DNA of 64,000 bases, from positions 1-64,000 of the forward strand of contig NZ_LOWB01000042.1 in NCBI RefSeq assembly GCF_001522865.1. Direction: 5' to 3'. This DNA is from Burkholderia sp. TSV86 (GTDB taxonomy: Bacteria > Pseudomonadota > Gammaproteobacteria > Burkholderiales > Burkholderiaceae). The translations under genes and the position numbers were made by a program. Below, in pieces: positions 1-9,175 of this stretch (position 1 is its first letter; the number at the start of each line of letters is the position of its first letter). The notes under the pieces were generated by a model that saw only the letters and a list, made by a program, of their open reading frames with translations, did no database searches and was not told where the DNA came from.

Positions 1-2
1 TG

Positions 3-41
3 CAGGCCCAACTGACGGACCAACAGAACGCCGAAGACTAA
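3..41 (+). CDS. C-terminal end of a gene entering from the left edge
   Basis: An open frame runs in from the window edge and ends at a TAA at 39-41. It encodes a short polar, glutamine-rich tail (QAQLTDQQNAED). In Burkholderia the PHA-synthesis repressor phaR often lies upstream of rimO and has a Gln-rich C-terminus, so phaR is a possibility. Twelve residues are too few to identify it. Confidence 0.35.
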   Translation, partial: QAQLTDQQNAED

Positions 42-154
42 CACTGCCTTTGGCACTGAAAACCGGGACCGTTCATAGGAAGGTGGGGTGCGCAAGGTAA
101 AATACCGATTTAGTGGCGCAGGGCGCTACGTCCCTCACATATACGGAAGCATCG

Positions 155-1546
155 GTGAAAAGTCATCAGGAATCAAAAGTCAACGCAGGTTCTGCGCCCA
201 AAATCGGGATGGTTTCGCTCGGCTGCCCCAAAGCCCTCGTCGATTCCGAGCAGATCATCACGCAGCTGCGCGCCGAAGGCTATGAGATCTCCGGCACCTA
301 CGACGGCGCGGATCTCGTCGTCGTCAACACCTGCGGCTTCATCGACGAGGCCGTTCAGGAAAGCCTCGATGCGATCGGCGAGGCGCTTGCCGAGAACGGC
401 AAGGTGATCGTCACGGGCTGCCTCGGCGCGAAAAAGAGCGCGAGCGGCTCCGGACTCATCGAGGAGGTGCATCCGAAGGTGCTCGCCGTCACCGGTCCGC
501 ATGCGCTCGGCGAAGTGATGCAGGCCGTGCATGACCACCTGCCGAAGCCGCACGATCCGTTCGTCGATCTCGTGCCCGCCGCCGGGATCAAGCTCACGCC
601 GCGTCATTACGCTTACCTGAAGATCTCCGAAGGCTGTAATCACCGCTGCACGTTCTGCATCATTCCGTCGATGCGAGGCGATCTCGTGTCGCGTCCCGTC
701 GCCGACGTGATGCTCGAAGCGGAGAACCTGTTCAAGACCGGCGTGAAGGAGCTGCTCGTGATTTCGCAAGACACGAGCGCATACGGCGTCGACGTCAAAT
801 ACCGCACGGGCTTCTGGAACGGCAAGCCGGTCAAGACCCGGATGACCGAACTCGTCGGCGCGCTCGGCGAGCTTGCCGCACAGTACGGCGCGTGGGTGCG
901 GCTGCATTACGTGTATCCGTATCCGCATGTCGACGAGATCATTCCGATGATGGCCGATGGTCCGTTCAAGGGGCATCTGCTGCCGTATCTCGATGTGCCG
1001 TTCCAGCACGCGCATCCGGATGTGCTCAAGCGCATGAAGCGTCCGGCGAACGCCGAAAAGGTGCTCGAGCGTGTGCGGGCGTGGCGCGAGATTTGCCCGG
1101 ATCTGACGATCCGCAGCACGTTCATCGCGGGTTTTCCGGGCGAAACCGATGCGCAGTTCGAGACGCTGCTCGATTTCATTCGCGACGCGCAACTCGATCG
1201 GGTCGGCTGCTTCGCCTATTCTCCGGTTGAGGGCGCAACCGCTAACGATCTCGACGGCGCGCTGCCCGACGAGGTGCGCGAGGCTCGCCGTGCGCGCTTC
1301 ATGGAGGTTGCCGAAGAGGTGTCGGCCGCGCGCATCGCGCGCAAGGTGGGCAAGACGCTCAAGGTGCTGGTCGACGAAGTCAACGACGAAGGCGGGATCG
1401 GGCGCACCGCGGCCGACGCGCCGGAGATTGACGGTGTTGTTTATGTCGAGCCGGCGACGAAGGCGTCGAAGCGCTACAAGGTCGGCGATTTCGTGTCGGT
1501 GAAGATCACCGGCGCCGACGGGCACGATCTCTGGGGCGAAGTCTGA
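155..1546 (+). CDS. rimO: Ribosomal protein S12 methylthiotransferase RimO
   Basis: This radical-SAM enzyme methylthiolates a conserved aspartate (Asp88-type) of ribosomal protein S12 in the cytoplasm. With a GTG start at 155 the protein has 463 residues. The N-terminal domain carries the cysteines of one Fe-S cluster (about C24, C60, C89). The radical-SAM motif CNHRCTFC (C161, C165, C168) holds the second cluster, and a TRAM domain closes the C-terminus. The start was chosen because a GGAAG ribosome site lies 6 nt upstream and the first conserved strand (KIGMVSLGC) needs an upstream start. Another GTG at 113 and an ATG at 209 are possible; the ATG would cut into the conserved domain. Confidence 0.95.
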   Translation: MKSHQESKVNAGSAPKIGMVSLGCPKALVDSEQIITQLRAEGYEISGTYDGADLVVVNTCGFIDEAVQESLDAIGEALAENGKVIVTGCLGAKKSASGSGLIEEVHPKVLAVTGPHALGEVMQAVHDHLPKPHDPFVDLVPAAGIKLTPRHYAYLKISEGCNHRCTFCIIPSMRGDLVSRPVADVMLEAENLFKTGVKELLVISQDTSAYGVDVKYRTGFWNGKPVKTRMTELVGALGELAAQYGAWVRLHYVYPYPHVDEIIPMMADGPFKGHLLPYLDVPFQHAHPDVLKRMKRPANAEKVLERVRAWREICPDLTIRSTFIAGFPGETDAQFETLLDFIRDAQLDRVGCFAYSPVEGATANDLDGALPDEVREARRARFMEVAEEVSAARIARKVGKTLKVLVDEVNDEGGIGRTAADAPEIDGVVYVEPATKASKRYKVGDFVSVKITGADGHDLWGEV

Positions 1547-1823
1547 CGTCATGCGGCGCGCCGGGGCGGGCAGCCGGCGCTCGTACCTGCCTGCGCGAGG
1601 CGCCGGCTACCCGCGCGGCGCGGGGCGGGCGGACGATTCGCAAATGCGGGCGGCGGCCGCGGACAACCTTGGCACGCAGCGAAGGCAGGCTGCCAGGGTG
1701 GGCAGCGACGGCTGACCGCAAGTCACCCGGGCGGCCTGCCGAGGCAATCGGCGAATGCATCACGCGCGCGGCAAAGACCGCGTGCTCGATTGGATTTCAT
1801 CGAGAGAAGAGAGGGAGGCAACG

Positions 1824-3008
1824 ATGCAACGCGAAGTGGTGGTGGTAAGCGGTGTGCGCACCGCGATCGGCGGTTTTGGCGGCAGCCTGAAGGATTTCGC
1901 GCCGACCGAGCTGGGCGCGCGGGTCGTGCGCGAGGCGCTGTCGCGCGCGCAGGTGTCGGGCGACGAGGTGGGCCATGTGGTGTTCGGCAATGTCGTGCAT
2001 ACCGAGCCGAAGGATATGTATCTCGCGCGGGTCGCGGCGATCAACGGCGGCATCGCGCAGCACACGCCCGCGCTGACGCTCAATCGTCTGTGCGGCTCGG
2101 GTCTTCAGGCGATCCTGTCGGCTGCGCAAAGCGTGCTGCTCGGCGATGCGGATATCGCGGTCGCGGGCGGCGCGGAAAACATGACGCGCTCGCCGTTTTC
2201 GGTGCCGGCCGCGCGCTTCGGCCAGCGGATGGGCGATACGCGTCTCGTCGATATGATGATCGGCGCGCTCAGCGATCCGTTCGAATCGTTCCACATGGGC
2301 GTGACGGCCGAGAACGTCGCCGCGAAGTATGGCATCAGCCGCGACGCGCAGGATGCGCTCGCGCTCGAATCGCACCGGCGCGCGTCGCAGGCGACGAAGG
2401 CGGGCTATTTCAAGGAGCAGATCCTGCCGATCGAGATCGCGTCGAAGAAGGGCGCGATCGTCTTCGATGCCGACGAGCATGTGCGTCACGATGCGGCCAT
2501 CGAGGATTTCGCGAAGCTCAAGCCCGTCTTCATCAAGGAGAACGGCACGGTGACGGCGGGCAACGCGTCGGGCATCAACGATGCGGCCGCCGCGCTCGTG
2601 CTGATGGAGCGCGGCGAGGCGGAAAAGCGCGGCGCGAAGCCGCTCGCGCGTCTCGTATCGTATGGCCACGCGGGCGTCGATCCGGCCTATATGGGGATCG
2701 GTCCGGTGCCGGCGACGAAGCGCGCGCTCGAGCGTGCGGGCATCACGGTCGCGGATCTCGACGTGATCGAAGCGAACGAGGCGTTTGCCGCGCAGGCTTG
2801 CGCGGTATCGAACGAGCTAGGCTTCGATCCGGCGAAGGTCAATCCGAATGGTTCGGGCATCTCGCTCGGTCACCCGATCGGCGCAACCGGCTCGCTGATC
2901 ACCGTGAAGGCGTTGTACGAGCTGCAACGCATCGGCGGGCGCTATGCGCTCGTGACCATGTGCATCGGCGGTGGCCAAGGTATTGCGGCGGTATTCGAGC
3001 GTCTGTGA
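1824..3008 (+). CDS. bktB: Acetyl-CoA acetyltransferase / beta-ketothiolase (BktB type)
   Basis: A 394-residue thiolase that reversibly condenses two acyl-CoA molecules to a 3-ketoacyl-CoA, for example in polyhydroxyalkanoate synthesis or ketoacyl-CoA breakdown. All catalytic parts are present: nucleophile C90 in LCGSG, H350 in GHPIGATG and C380 in CIGGGQG. Length is normal for the family. The ATG at 1824 follows a strong GAGGGAGG ribosome site. The next gene starts 13 nt after its stop, so co-transcription is likely. Sequence resembles BktB more than PhaA, but substrate range cannot be read from the sequence. Confidence 0.9.
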   Translation: MQREVVVVSGVRTAIGGFGGSLKDFAPTELGARVVREALSRAQVSGDEVGHVVFGNVVHTEPKDMYLARVAAINGGIAQHTPALTLNRLCGSGLQAILSAAQSVLLGDADIAVAGGAENMTRSPFSVPAARFGQRMGDTRLVDMMIGALSDPFESFHMGVTAENVAAKYGISRDAQDALALESHRRASQATKAGYFKEQILPIEIASKKGAIVFDADEHVRHDAAIEDFAKLKPVFIKENGTVTAGNASGINDAAAALVLMERGEAEKRGAKPLARLVSYGHAGVDPAYMGIGPVPATKRALERAGITVADLDVIEANEAFAAQACAVSNELGFDPAKVNPNGSGISLGHPIGATGSLITVKALYELQRIGGRYALVTMCIGGGQGIAAVFERL

Positions 3009-3021
3009 CGAGGGAGCGCAT

Positions 3022-3618
3022 ATGCGGGTGAAGCGGATGGACGGGATGCGCGGGGCGGCGTGCGTCGCGCTTGCGACGGCGGCGGCGTTTGCGTTTGCGC
3101 AGCCTCAACCTCAACCTCAACCCGCGGCGGCGGCTGTCGCCGGCGCGTCGGACGCGGCCTCGACCGCGTCGCCGCCTGCCGTGCCGCTCAAGCCGAACCC
3201 TGCGTATGCGCGCCTGCCTCGCTACGAAGGAACGCTGGGTGGCCGGCCAATCGTCGTGCGGCTCGGGCCGAAGACGGACGAGCCGGGTGTGCACGGCGAA
3301 TGCCAGTATGCCGATACCGGCGCGGTCGTCCTGCTCGCGGGCGATCGCGACGGCGACACGCTCGAAATCGAGGAATCGGACGACGGCACGAACATTACCG
3401 GCGTGTGGATCGGCCGTTTCGATGCGTCGGGCAATCTGGCGGCCGACCGGATGAAGGCGGACCAATCGGACCCGGTGCCGGTCGAGTTGCATCCGGCGGG
3501 CGGCAGTGCGGCGGCGAAGCCGCGCGCGGCGGCCATGCCGTCGGCGGCGAGCGGCTCGGCCGCGCGAGGAGCGGGGCGCAGCGTCGGCGGTGTGAGCAAT
3601 CTGACGACGGCCGACTGA
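3022..3618 (+). CDS. Exported protein of unknown function with a Pro-Gln repeat
   Basis: A 198-residue protein with an N-terminal Sec-type signal (basic start, Ala-rich hydrophobic core, cleavage near AFA-Q). The mature start has a short PQ repeat encoded by a perfect 6-nt tandem repeat near 3101-3120. A globular middle (about residues 55-150) contains many acidic residues and a GxWxGxF-like stretch, and is followed by an Ala/Gly/Ser-rich tail. It begins 13 nt after bktB with an AGGGAG ribosome site, so it is probably in the same transcript. I recognise no family; a periplasmic location is inferred. Confidence 0.75.
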   Translation: MRVKRMDGMRGAACVALATAAAFAFAQPQPQPQPAAAAVAGASDAASTASPPAVPLKPNPAYARLPRYEGTLGGRPIVVRLGPKTDEPGVHGECQYADTGAVVLLAGDRDGDTLEIEESDDGTNITGVWIGRFDASGNLAADRMKADQSDPVPVELHPAGGSAAAKPRAAAMPSAASGSAARGAGRSVGGVSNLTTAD

Positions 3619-3686
3619 TCCGCGCGGGCGCCGCAGGCGGGGCGGCCGGGGACCGATATCGTGGAGTCAAAGCCGGTGCGGCCGCT

Positions 3687-4115
3687 TCACGCGCTCTTTC
3701 TTGCGTTTTTGGGCGTGCTCCGCGAGCGAGCGCCCGTAGGCGCTTTCTTCTTCGTTTTGGTCTGATTGTATTCAATGGCGGCGCGCACGAGTTGCTTCAG
3801 CGCGCGGCCGTCGATTTCATCGCCCTCGAAAAAATCGATTGCCCGCCTCGCGTTGCCTTCCAACCCCGCGTTGAAGAGCCGGGCAGGATCGGGCAGGCTC
3901 GCGCCGTACATGAAGGTCAGCTTCACCTTGTTCTTATGCGCGTTGGCGACCGCGATAATGCCGTCGCGGGACCACACCGGGCTGCCCATCCACTTCCATT
4001 CCTCGACGATCGCCGGATCGGCCGCGAGGATGCACTGGCGAACGCCGGCGAGCGTTTCGCCGCGCCAGTCCGTGATTGTCGCGATCAGGCGGTCGATGCA
4101 TTCCGTTGGATTCAT
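3687..4115 (-). CDS. DUF1801 family protein
   Basis: A 142-residue cytoplasmic protein. The pattern EEWKWMGSPVWSRDGIIA followed by KVKLTFMYGA and LEGNARRAIDF matches the DUF1801/YdhG-like family, whose members are small alpha/beta proteins of unknown biochemical role. The C-terminus is a lysine/arginine-rich tail. The start at 4115 (MNPTECIDRL) is preferred because the family begins close to this point; an in-frame ATG 102 nt upstream is less likely. The gene converges with the exported-protein gene on the other strand. Confidence 0.75.
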   Translation of the reverse strand: MNPTECIDRLIATITDWRGETLAGVRQCILAADPAIVEEWKWMGSPVWSRDGIIAVANAHKNKVKLTFMYGASLPDPARLFNAGLEGNARRAIDFFEGDEIDGRALKQLVRAAIEYNQTKTKKKAPTGARSRSTPKNARKSA

Positions 4116-4499
4116 GGTGCGTGACGGATAGAGTTCGGGGATCGTTTCATGAGATCGGGCTGGCGTAATCGACGCGTTACTCGGGCTTTGCCGCCATGCC
4201 GCATCGGGCATCGTCATCGGATGGGCGTTTCGACTCCACTATAGATCATCGGTATGTGCAATAAGCGAGCGCAGCCCGCTCTCGACGACGGTCGCGGCGG
4301 TGCCCAGCGTCCGGCGGTGCCGGGCGCGAGTCGCGCAACACACGCGGAACACACACGCAATGCTGCGCTTGGAGCGGCTTAGCGAGGGCTTCGGCTGGCT
4401 TCGAGCGACTTCGGACAGTGCAGATCGCGCCGCGGGAATCCGGTAAGCTACCCGGATTGCCATCATTCCAGGTTCGCGTTGCACCGAGCCTTCTCAGTC
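4116..4499. other. Intergenic stretch, no gene seen
   Basis: About 380 bases between the divergent DUF1801 gene and metC. I see no credible coding frame and no clear promoter hexamers; it must hold the promoters of both neighbours. Confidence 0.5.
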
Positions 4500-5687
4500 A
4501 TGACCGCTTCCCAGTCCAAACGCGCTTTGCAAACCCGCATCGTCCAGCCGGACGACCGTATTCCCGCCGGATTCGAATCGTTCGTCGCGCCGCTCGAACG
4601 GGCGTCGACGGTGGTTTTCCCAGACCTTGCGACGATGCGCAGCATCGACTGGCGTCGCGACGATCAATGGCGTTACGGCATGCATGCGACGCCCACGTCG
4701 CTCGCGCTCGCGCAGCAGCTCGCGCGGATCGAAGGCGGCGAGCACGCGCTGTTGCAGCCGTCGGGGCTCGCGTCGATCGTGAATGTGTATTTCGGCCTCA
4801 TCAAGACGGGCGACGACGTGCTGATTCCGGACAACGCGTATGGTCCGAATGGCGATCTCGGCCAATGGCTCGCGAAGGATTTCGGCTTGACCGTGCGCTT
4901 TTACGATCCGCTCGCCGGCGCGGCGGGCATTGCTGGGCTGATCCGGCCGAACACGCGCCTGCTATGGCTCGAGGCGCCTGGCTCGGTGACGATGGAAGTG
5001 CCCGACGTGCCGGCGATCACCGCGCTCGCGCGCGAGCGCGGCATCGTCACCGCGATCGACAACACCTATTCGGCCGGCCTCGCGTTCAAGCCGTTCGAGC
5101 ATGGCGTCGACATCTCGGTGCAGGCGTTGACGAAATATCAATCGGGGGGCAGCGACGTGTTGATGGGCGCGACCATCACCGCCGATGCGAATCTGCACGC
5201 GAAGCTCAAGCTGGCGCGGATGCGGCTCGGCTTTAACGTGTCGGCTGACGATTGCGCGCTCGTGCTGCGCAGCCTGCCGAGCATGCGGGTGCGTTTCGAC
5301 GCGCACGGCAAGAGCGCGCTGTCGCTCGCGCGGTGGCTCAAGACGCGCCCGGAGATCGCCGCGGTGCTGCATCCACAGCTTTCCGACTGTCCGGGCCATG
5401 CTGAGTTCGTTCGCGATTTCAGCGGCGCGGGCGGGCTGTTTTCGGTGGTGTTCGACGCGCGTTATTCCGCCGAGCAGATCGATCGCTTCGTCGAGGCGCT
5501 GGCGTTGTTCGCGATCGGCTGGAGCTGGGGCGGCTCGCGCAGCCTTGCGGTGCCTTACGACATTCAATCGATGCGCACCATGCCATGGCCGCATCGCGGC
5601 ACGCTGGTGCGCTTCTATATCGGCCTCGAGGACGAGGCTGATTTGCGCGCGGATATCGAGCGCGCGCTCGCCGATACGCTCGCGTGA
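4500..5687 (+). CDS. metC: Cystathionine beta-lyase
   Basis: A 395-residue PLP enzyme of the Cys/Met metabolism family. It cleaves cystathionine to homocysteine, pyruvate and ammonia in methionine synthesis. The PLP lysine is K212 in ALTKYQSGGSDV; the cofactor-phosphate loop PSGLASI is at about residues 88-94 and the substrate-arm YGMHATPT at about 59-65. The ending (WSWGGSRSLAVPYDIQ...RFYIGLED) is typical of MetC rather than MetB. The start at 4500 fits the family length, although no strong ribosome site precedes it. Confidence 0.92.
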   Translation: MTASQSKRALQTRIVQPDDRIPAGFESFVAPLERASTVVFPDLATMRSIDWRRDDQWRYGMHATPTSLALAQQLARIEGGEHALLQPSGLASIVNVYFGLIKTGDDVLIPDNAYGPNGDLGQWLAKDFGLTVRFYDPLAGAAGIAGLIRPNTRLLWLEAPGSVTMEVPDVPAITALARERGIVTAIDNTYSAGLAFKPFEHGVDISVQALTKYQSGGSDVLMGATITADANLHAKLKLARMRLGFNVSADDCALVLRSLPSMRVRFDAHGKSALSLARWLKTRPEIAAVLHPQLSDCPGHAEFVRDFSGAGGLFSVVFDARYSAEQIDRFVEALALFAIGWSWGGSRSLAVPYDIQSMRTMPWPHRGTLVRFYIGLEDEADLRADIERALADTLA

Positions 5688-5744
5688 TCCCGGCCATGCC
5701 GCGTGCGGCCGTCTCGCGCGGCCGCGGCGGCGCGACGTCGGGAC

Positions 5745-6590
5745 TCAGAACAAACGCAACAGCCCGTCGAGGCCGACGTGATCGAATGCGACGCTCGCCG
5801 CGTCGCGCACGACGGGCTTCGCGCGAAACGCGACCGACAGGCCCGCGCTCGCCATCATCGTCAGATCGTTCGAGCCGTCGCCCATCGCGATCGCGCGCTC
5901 CGGCTCGATGCCGAGCGCCGCGCAGGTTTCGCGCATCTTGCGCGCCTTCACGTGCGCATTGACGATCTCGCCGGCGATCCGGCCTGTCAGCTTGCCGTCG
6001 ACGATCTCCAGCGTGTTCGAATATGCATAATCGAGGTTGAGCCGTGCCTTCAGCCGTTCGGTGAAATATGTGAAGCCGCCTGAGACGAGCAGCGTCTTCA
6101 GGCCGGCGGCTTTCACGCCGGAGAGCATCGCCTCGGCGCCTGGCGACAGGCGCAGCCGTTCGTCGTACACACGCTCGAGCGCGCTCGCGTCGAGTCCGGC
6201 CAGCAGCGCGACGCGGCGCGTCACGCTTTCGTTGAAATCCGCGATCTCGCCGCGCATCGACGCTTCGGTGATCGCGGCGACTTCCGCCTTCAGCCCGCAG
6301 AAATCCGCGATCTCGTCGATGCATTCGATCGTGATCAGCGTCGAGTCCATATCCATCACAACGAGGCCGAAATCGGCGAGCCGCTTGTTCGCGTCGACGA
6401 ATGCGTAGTCGAGCGCATGCGTGCTGCAATACACGGCGATGTCGGCCCGTTGCGCGGGGTCCGCACGCTCGATGCGCAGCGCGTGAGCATCGAGCGGGAC
6501 GGCGCGCGCGCCGCGCGCAAGCGCGGTGAGCGGTTTGAGGTGCGCGTCGGATAGCGGCGCGAGGCTTTGGATGACAAGATTCGTGGTCAT
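5745..6590 (-). CDS. serB: Phosphoserine phosphatase
   Basis: A 281-residue HAD-superfamily phosphatase for the last step of serine synthesis (O-phosphoserine to serine). The N-terminal ~70 residues form a small regulatory domain. The HAD core starts with the nucleophile motif VVMDMDST (D80, D82), followed by the SGGFTYF motif and ends with the MGDGSNDLTMM metal-binding motif. Length is normal. The ATG at 6590 starts directly at the conserved N-terminus. The gene converges on metC. Confidence 0.95.
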   Translation of the reverse strand: MTTNLVIQSLAPLSDAHLKPLTALARGARAVPLDAHALRIERADPAQRADIAVYCSTHALDYAFVDANKRLADFGLVVMDMDSTLITIECIDEIADFCGLKAEVAAITEASMRGEIADFNESVTRRVALLAGLDASALERVYDERLRLSPGAEAMLSGVKAAGLKTLLVSGGFTYFTERLKARLNLDYAYSNTLEIVDGKLTGRIAGEIVNAHVKARKMRETCAALGIEPERAIAMGDGSNDLTMMASAGLSVAFRAKPVVRDAASVAFDHVGLDGLLRLF

Positions 6591-6928
6591 GAACGGGACA
6601 CGGTGGAGCCAATGACGAACGCCGCGATGCTCGATCCGGCGAACCGGCATTGTAGCCGGTCGCGGCGGGCGGCCCGCGCACGGGCGGCGGCGCGCGCGGC
6701 ACCGGGGTGCGCACACCGGTTTGCCGCGATGCGCAAGCAGGGGTAACACCCGATGCGCGGCGGGCCTCACGCGGTAGACTGATATGAAATAAGCTCCAAG
6801 GCCCGCGCCGGGCCTTGCGCCGGCCGGCACGCTGGGTGCGGCCCGGCGTGCCGATGCGTACCGGCAGAAGCGTCATGCATTGATAACCGGCGATTCGCGC
6901 AGCCCGTCGCCGTCCAAGGAGGGTCAGC
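6591..6928. other. Intergenic stretch between serB and an exported-protein gene
   Basis: No gene is supported here. A GC-rich hairpin (AAGGCCCG...CGGGCCTT, 6798-6816) is visible but lacks a T-tract, so I do not call it a terminator. Confidence 0.45.
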
Positions 6929-7474
6929 ATGAGTCAACGCATTTCGACGGCGCTTGTCGCGCCGTGCGCGGCCGCGCTGTTGTCGGTGTCCGCCGCGCAT
7001 GCCGCGCCGCCCATCAAGGCGAGCATACTCGGCGGCAACGACGGCCAGCTTCGCTATACGGTCAAGGTCGAATCGAAGCAGTTCGGCACGATGCAGGAAA
7101 CGCGCAAGATCCGCTCCGGCGAAACCGACGACTTCAACTGGAAGTCGGTGCCGCCCGGGGGCGCGGTGCCGATGCCCGACGCGTGTCCGAACGCGGCCGC
7201 GCTGCCGCGCGACGCGAACGGCGCCATGGTGCGCCAAACCCAGGTGCGGCTTGCGCCGTCGGTGGACGGCAAGGGGATCGCGAACGTGCAGATCAGCTTT
7301 CAGGCGAGCGCGCCGAGCGGTGCGAAAGCCGTCACGGCTGGCGGCAAGACGCTGCAATGCCCGAACGTCGTAACCGTGAGCCAGGTCAAGTGGATATCGA
7401 TTCCGACCGCGGGCGGTTCGAAGTCGATGACGTTGAGCGACGGCACGAAGGTCACGGTGTCGATCAAGCGGTAG
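6929..7474 (+). CDS. Exported hypothetical protein
   Basis: A 181-residue protein with a clear Sec signal peptide (cleavage expected after AAHA, about residue 25). The mature part is beta-rich by eye, with a single pair of cysteines (DACPNAA and LQCPNVV) that could form one disulfide. A strong AAGGAGGG ribosome site precedes the ATG. Proteins like this recur in Burkholderia without assigned function. A periplasmic location is inferred from the signal. No operon partner is evident; the fetAB genes converge on it. Confidence 0.75.
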   Translation: MSQRISTALVAPCAAALLSVSAAHAAPPIKASILGGNDGQLRYTVKVESKQFGTMQETRKIRSGETDDFNWKSVPPGGAVPMPDACPNAAALPRDANGAMVRQTQVRLAPSVDGKGIANVQISFQASAPSGAKAVTAGGKTLQCPNVVTVSQVKWISIPTAGGSKSMTLSDGTKVTVSIKR

Positions 7475-7527
7475 GCGATCGAGCCGGCGGCTGCCGCACG
7501 CCGGCGCTGCATTGGCTGGCGCGAGCG

Positions 7528-8346
7528 TCAGCCGCCGTTGTTCGCCGCGCCACGTTCGACGAGCCGCTGCGCCAGAAAACGGTGCTCGGCGGAAAAGAGC
7601 CGCCGGTAGGTCGACAGCACTGCGCCGACGGTGCCGAGCGCCGATGCCGCCGCGATCAGGAACATGATGACGATCTGATAGCGGACCGCCTGCAGCGGCG
7701 ATTGCCCGGCGAGCACCTGGCCCGTCATCATGCCCGGCAGGCTCACGACGCCGACCACGGCCATCTGATTGAGCGTCGGCAGCATGCCCGCGCGCACGGC
7801 TTGCCGAGCGGCCTCCCGCGCGGCTTCCCAGCGCGTCGCGCCGAGTGCGAGCGCGGTTTCGACGCGATCGCGCCGCGCGGTCAGCTCCTCCATCATCCGC
7901 TCGATGCCGAGCGACACGCCCGTTAGCGTGTTGCCGAGAATCATGCCGACGATCGGAATCGCGTATTGCGGCTCGTACCACGGATGGATGCGAATCACGC
8001 CGAACAGCCCGACCGCCGCGACGAGCCAGCAGCTCGCCCAGATCGACACGATACTGTCGATGCGCTGGCCGGCGTAGGTGCGCTTGCCGCGCGCGGCGCC
8101 CGCGAAGCCGGCGATGAGCGTCATCAGCGCGACGAGCGGCAGCACGACGTACCAGTGCGGATGGCCGAACACCCAGCCGAGCACGTAGCCGATCGCGAGC
8201 AATTGGACGACGGTGCGCGCGGCGGCCCACGCGAGCTTGCGGCCGAGACCGAGCGACAGCGCGGCCGACAGCGCGCCGTTGACCGCGACGAGCAGCGCGG
8301 CAATGCCGACGTCGACGAGGCTCAGGTTTTGCAGCGGCGCGTTCAT
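7528..8346 (-). CDS. fetB: ABC transporter permease, FetB (YbbM) family
   Basis: A 272-residue integral membrane protein with about six to seven hydrophobic helices. The family motifs AARTVVQLLAIGYVL (near residue 42) and LPGMMTGQVLAGQSP (near residue 200) match the YbbM/FetB permease, which together with FetA exports iron and aids oxidative-stress resistance in E. coli. Its start codon overlaps the stop of the ATPase gene by four bases (8343-8346), so the two are translationally coupled. The substrate is inferred from E. coli only. Confidence 0.88.
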   Translation of the reverse strand: MNAPLQNLSLVDVGIAALLVAVNGALSAALSLGLGRKLAWAAARTVVQLLAIGYVLGWVFGHPHWYVVLPLVALMTLIAGFAGAARGKRTYAGQRIDSIVSIWASCWLVAAVGLFGVIRIHPWYEPQYAIPIVGMILGNTLTGVSLGIERMMEELTARRDRVETALALGATRWEAAREAARQAVRAGMLPTLNQMAVVGVVSLPGMMTGQVLAGQSPLQAVRYQIVIMFLIAAASALGTVGAVLSTYRRLFSAEHRFLAQRLVERGAANNGG

Positions 8347-9038
8347 CGGCTGGCCTGCGTCGCCGCGTCGTCGAGCGTGCCGGCGCGCATCGCCAGGCGC
8401 CGGCGGCCGATCCGCCCGGCCTGCGCGGGATCGTGCGAGATCCACAGATACGCGCGCGCGCCGGGCGCGGCATCGTACCATGCGGCGACGAGCGCTTCGA
8501 TCGCGCGCGCCGAGTCCGGGTCGAGCGCGGACGTGGGCTCGTCGAGCAGCAGCACGTCGGGATCGAGTTGCAGCACGCGCAGCAGCGCGGCGATTTGCGC
8601 TTCGCCGCCGGACAGCTCGCTTGCCGCCTTGTCGAGAAAATCGTCGCCGCGTCCGGCCTGAGCGGCGAGGCGCGCGGCGCGCGCGCGATCGAAGCGCGCG
8701 TCGCGGTAGACGGCGAGCGAGTACGGGTAGCGCAGCAGCGCCTCGACCGTGCCGTCCGCGGTGGCCGGGCGCTGCCGCACATAGGCGACGCTGCGCCGAT
8801 AACGCGGAATCGCCGCGCGCGCGACGCGCTGGCCGCGCCAGAGCAGCGTGCCGCCGTCGGCTGGATCGAGCAGCGCGAGTGCGCGCAGGAATACGCTCTT
8901 GCCGGCGCCGGACGGGCCGGTGACGGCGATCCGCTCGCCCGGCCTGAGCGTGAAATCGGTCGGCGCGAGGAGCGTCTTGCCGCTTGCCGCGTCGCGGCGG
9001 GCAAGCTGCTGCGTTTCGATCAGGGCGTCGGCTGGCAT
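8343..9038 (-). CDS. fetA: ABC transporter ATPase, FetA (YbbL) family
   Basis: A 231-residue ATPase that energises the FetB permease. It has Walker A GPSGAGKS (41-48), signature LSGGEA (142-147), Walker [13 protein letters not shown] (162-173) and the switch histidine in ISHDPAQ. The length is that of a single-domain ATPase. It is the first gene of the two-gene operon. The signature reads LSGGEAQ rather than LSGGQ, as is normal in the YbbL group. Confidence 0.88.
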   Translation of the reverse strand: MPADALIETQQLARRDAASGKTLLAPTDFTLRPGERIAVTGPSGAGKSVFLRALALLDPADGGTLLWRGQRVARAAIPRYRRSVAYVRQRPATADGTVEALLRYPYSLAVYRDARFDRARAARLAAQAGRGDDFLDKAASELSGGEAQIAALLRVLQLDPDVLLLDEPTSALDPDSARAIEALVAAWYDAAPGARAYLWISHDPAQAGRIGRRRLAMRAGTLDDAATQASR

Positions 9039-9175
9039 ATATGGAGATGCAAAAAAAGCAAAAAAGGGTTAATGGGGGCGGGTGACCGGATACCGTGCGT
9101 CATAATACTGGTCCGCTGGTGGCGATGTCGTTTGCGCTGCCGGATCAGACAGGAACAACAACGACGGAATCTGGC

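Noticed and set aside
173-1552. Long minus-strand open frame opposite rimO
   Set aside because: It is a shadow of the high-GC rimO gene, rich in Arg/His and without family motifs.
6798-6816. GC-rich hairpin upstream of the exported-protein gene
   Set aside because: A stable stem, but no T-tract follows, so I do not call a terminator.
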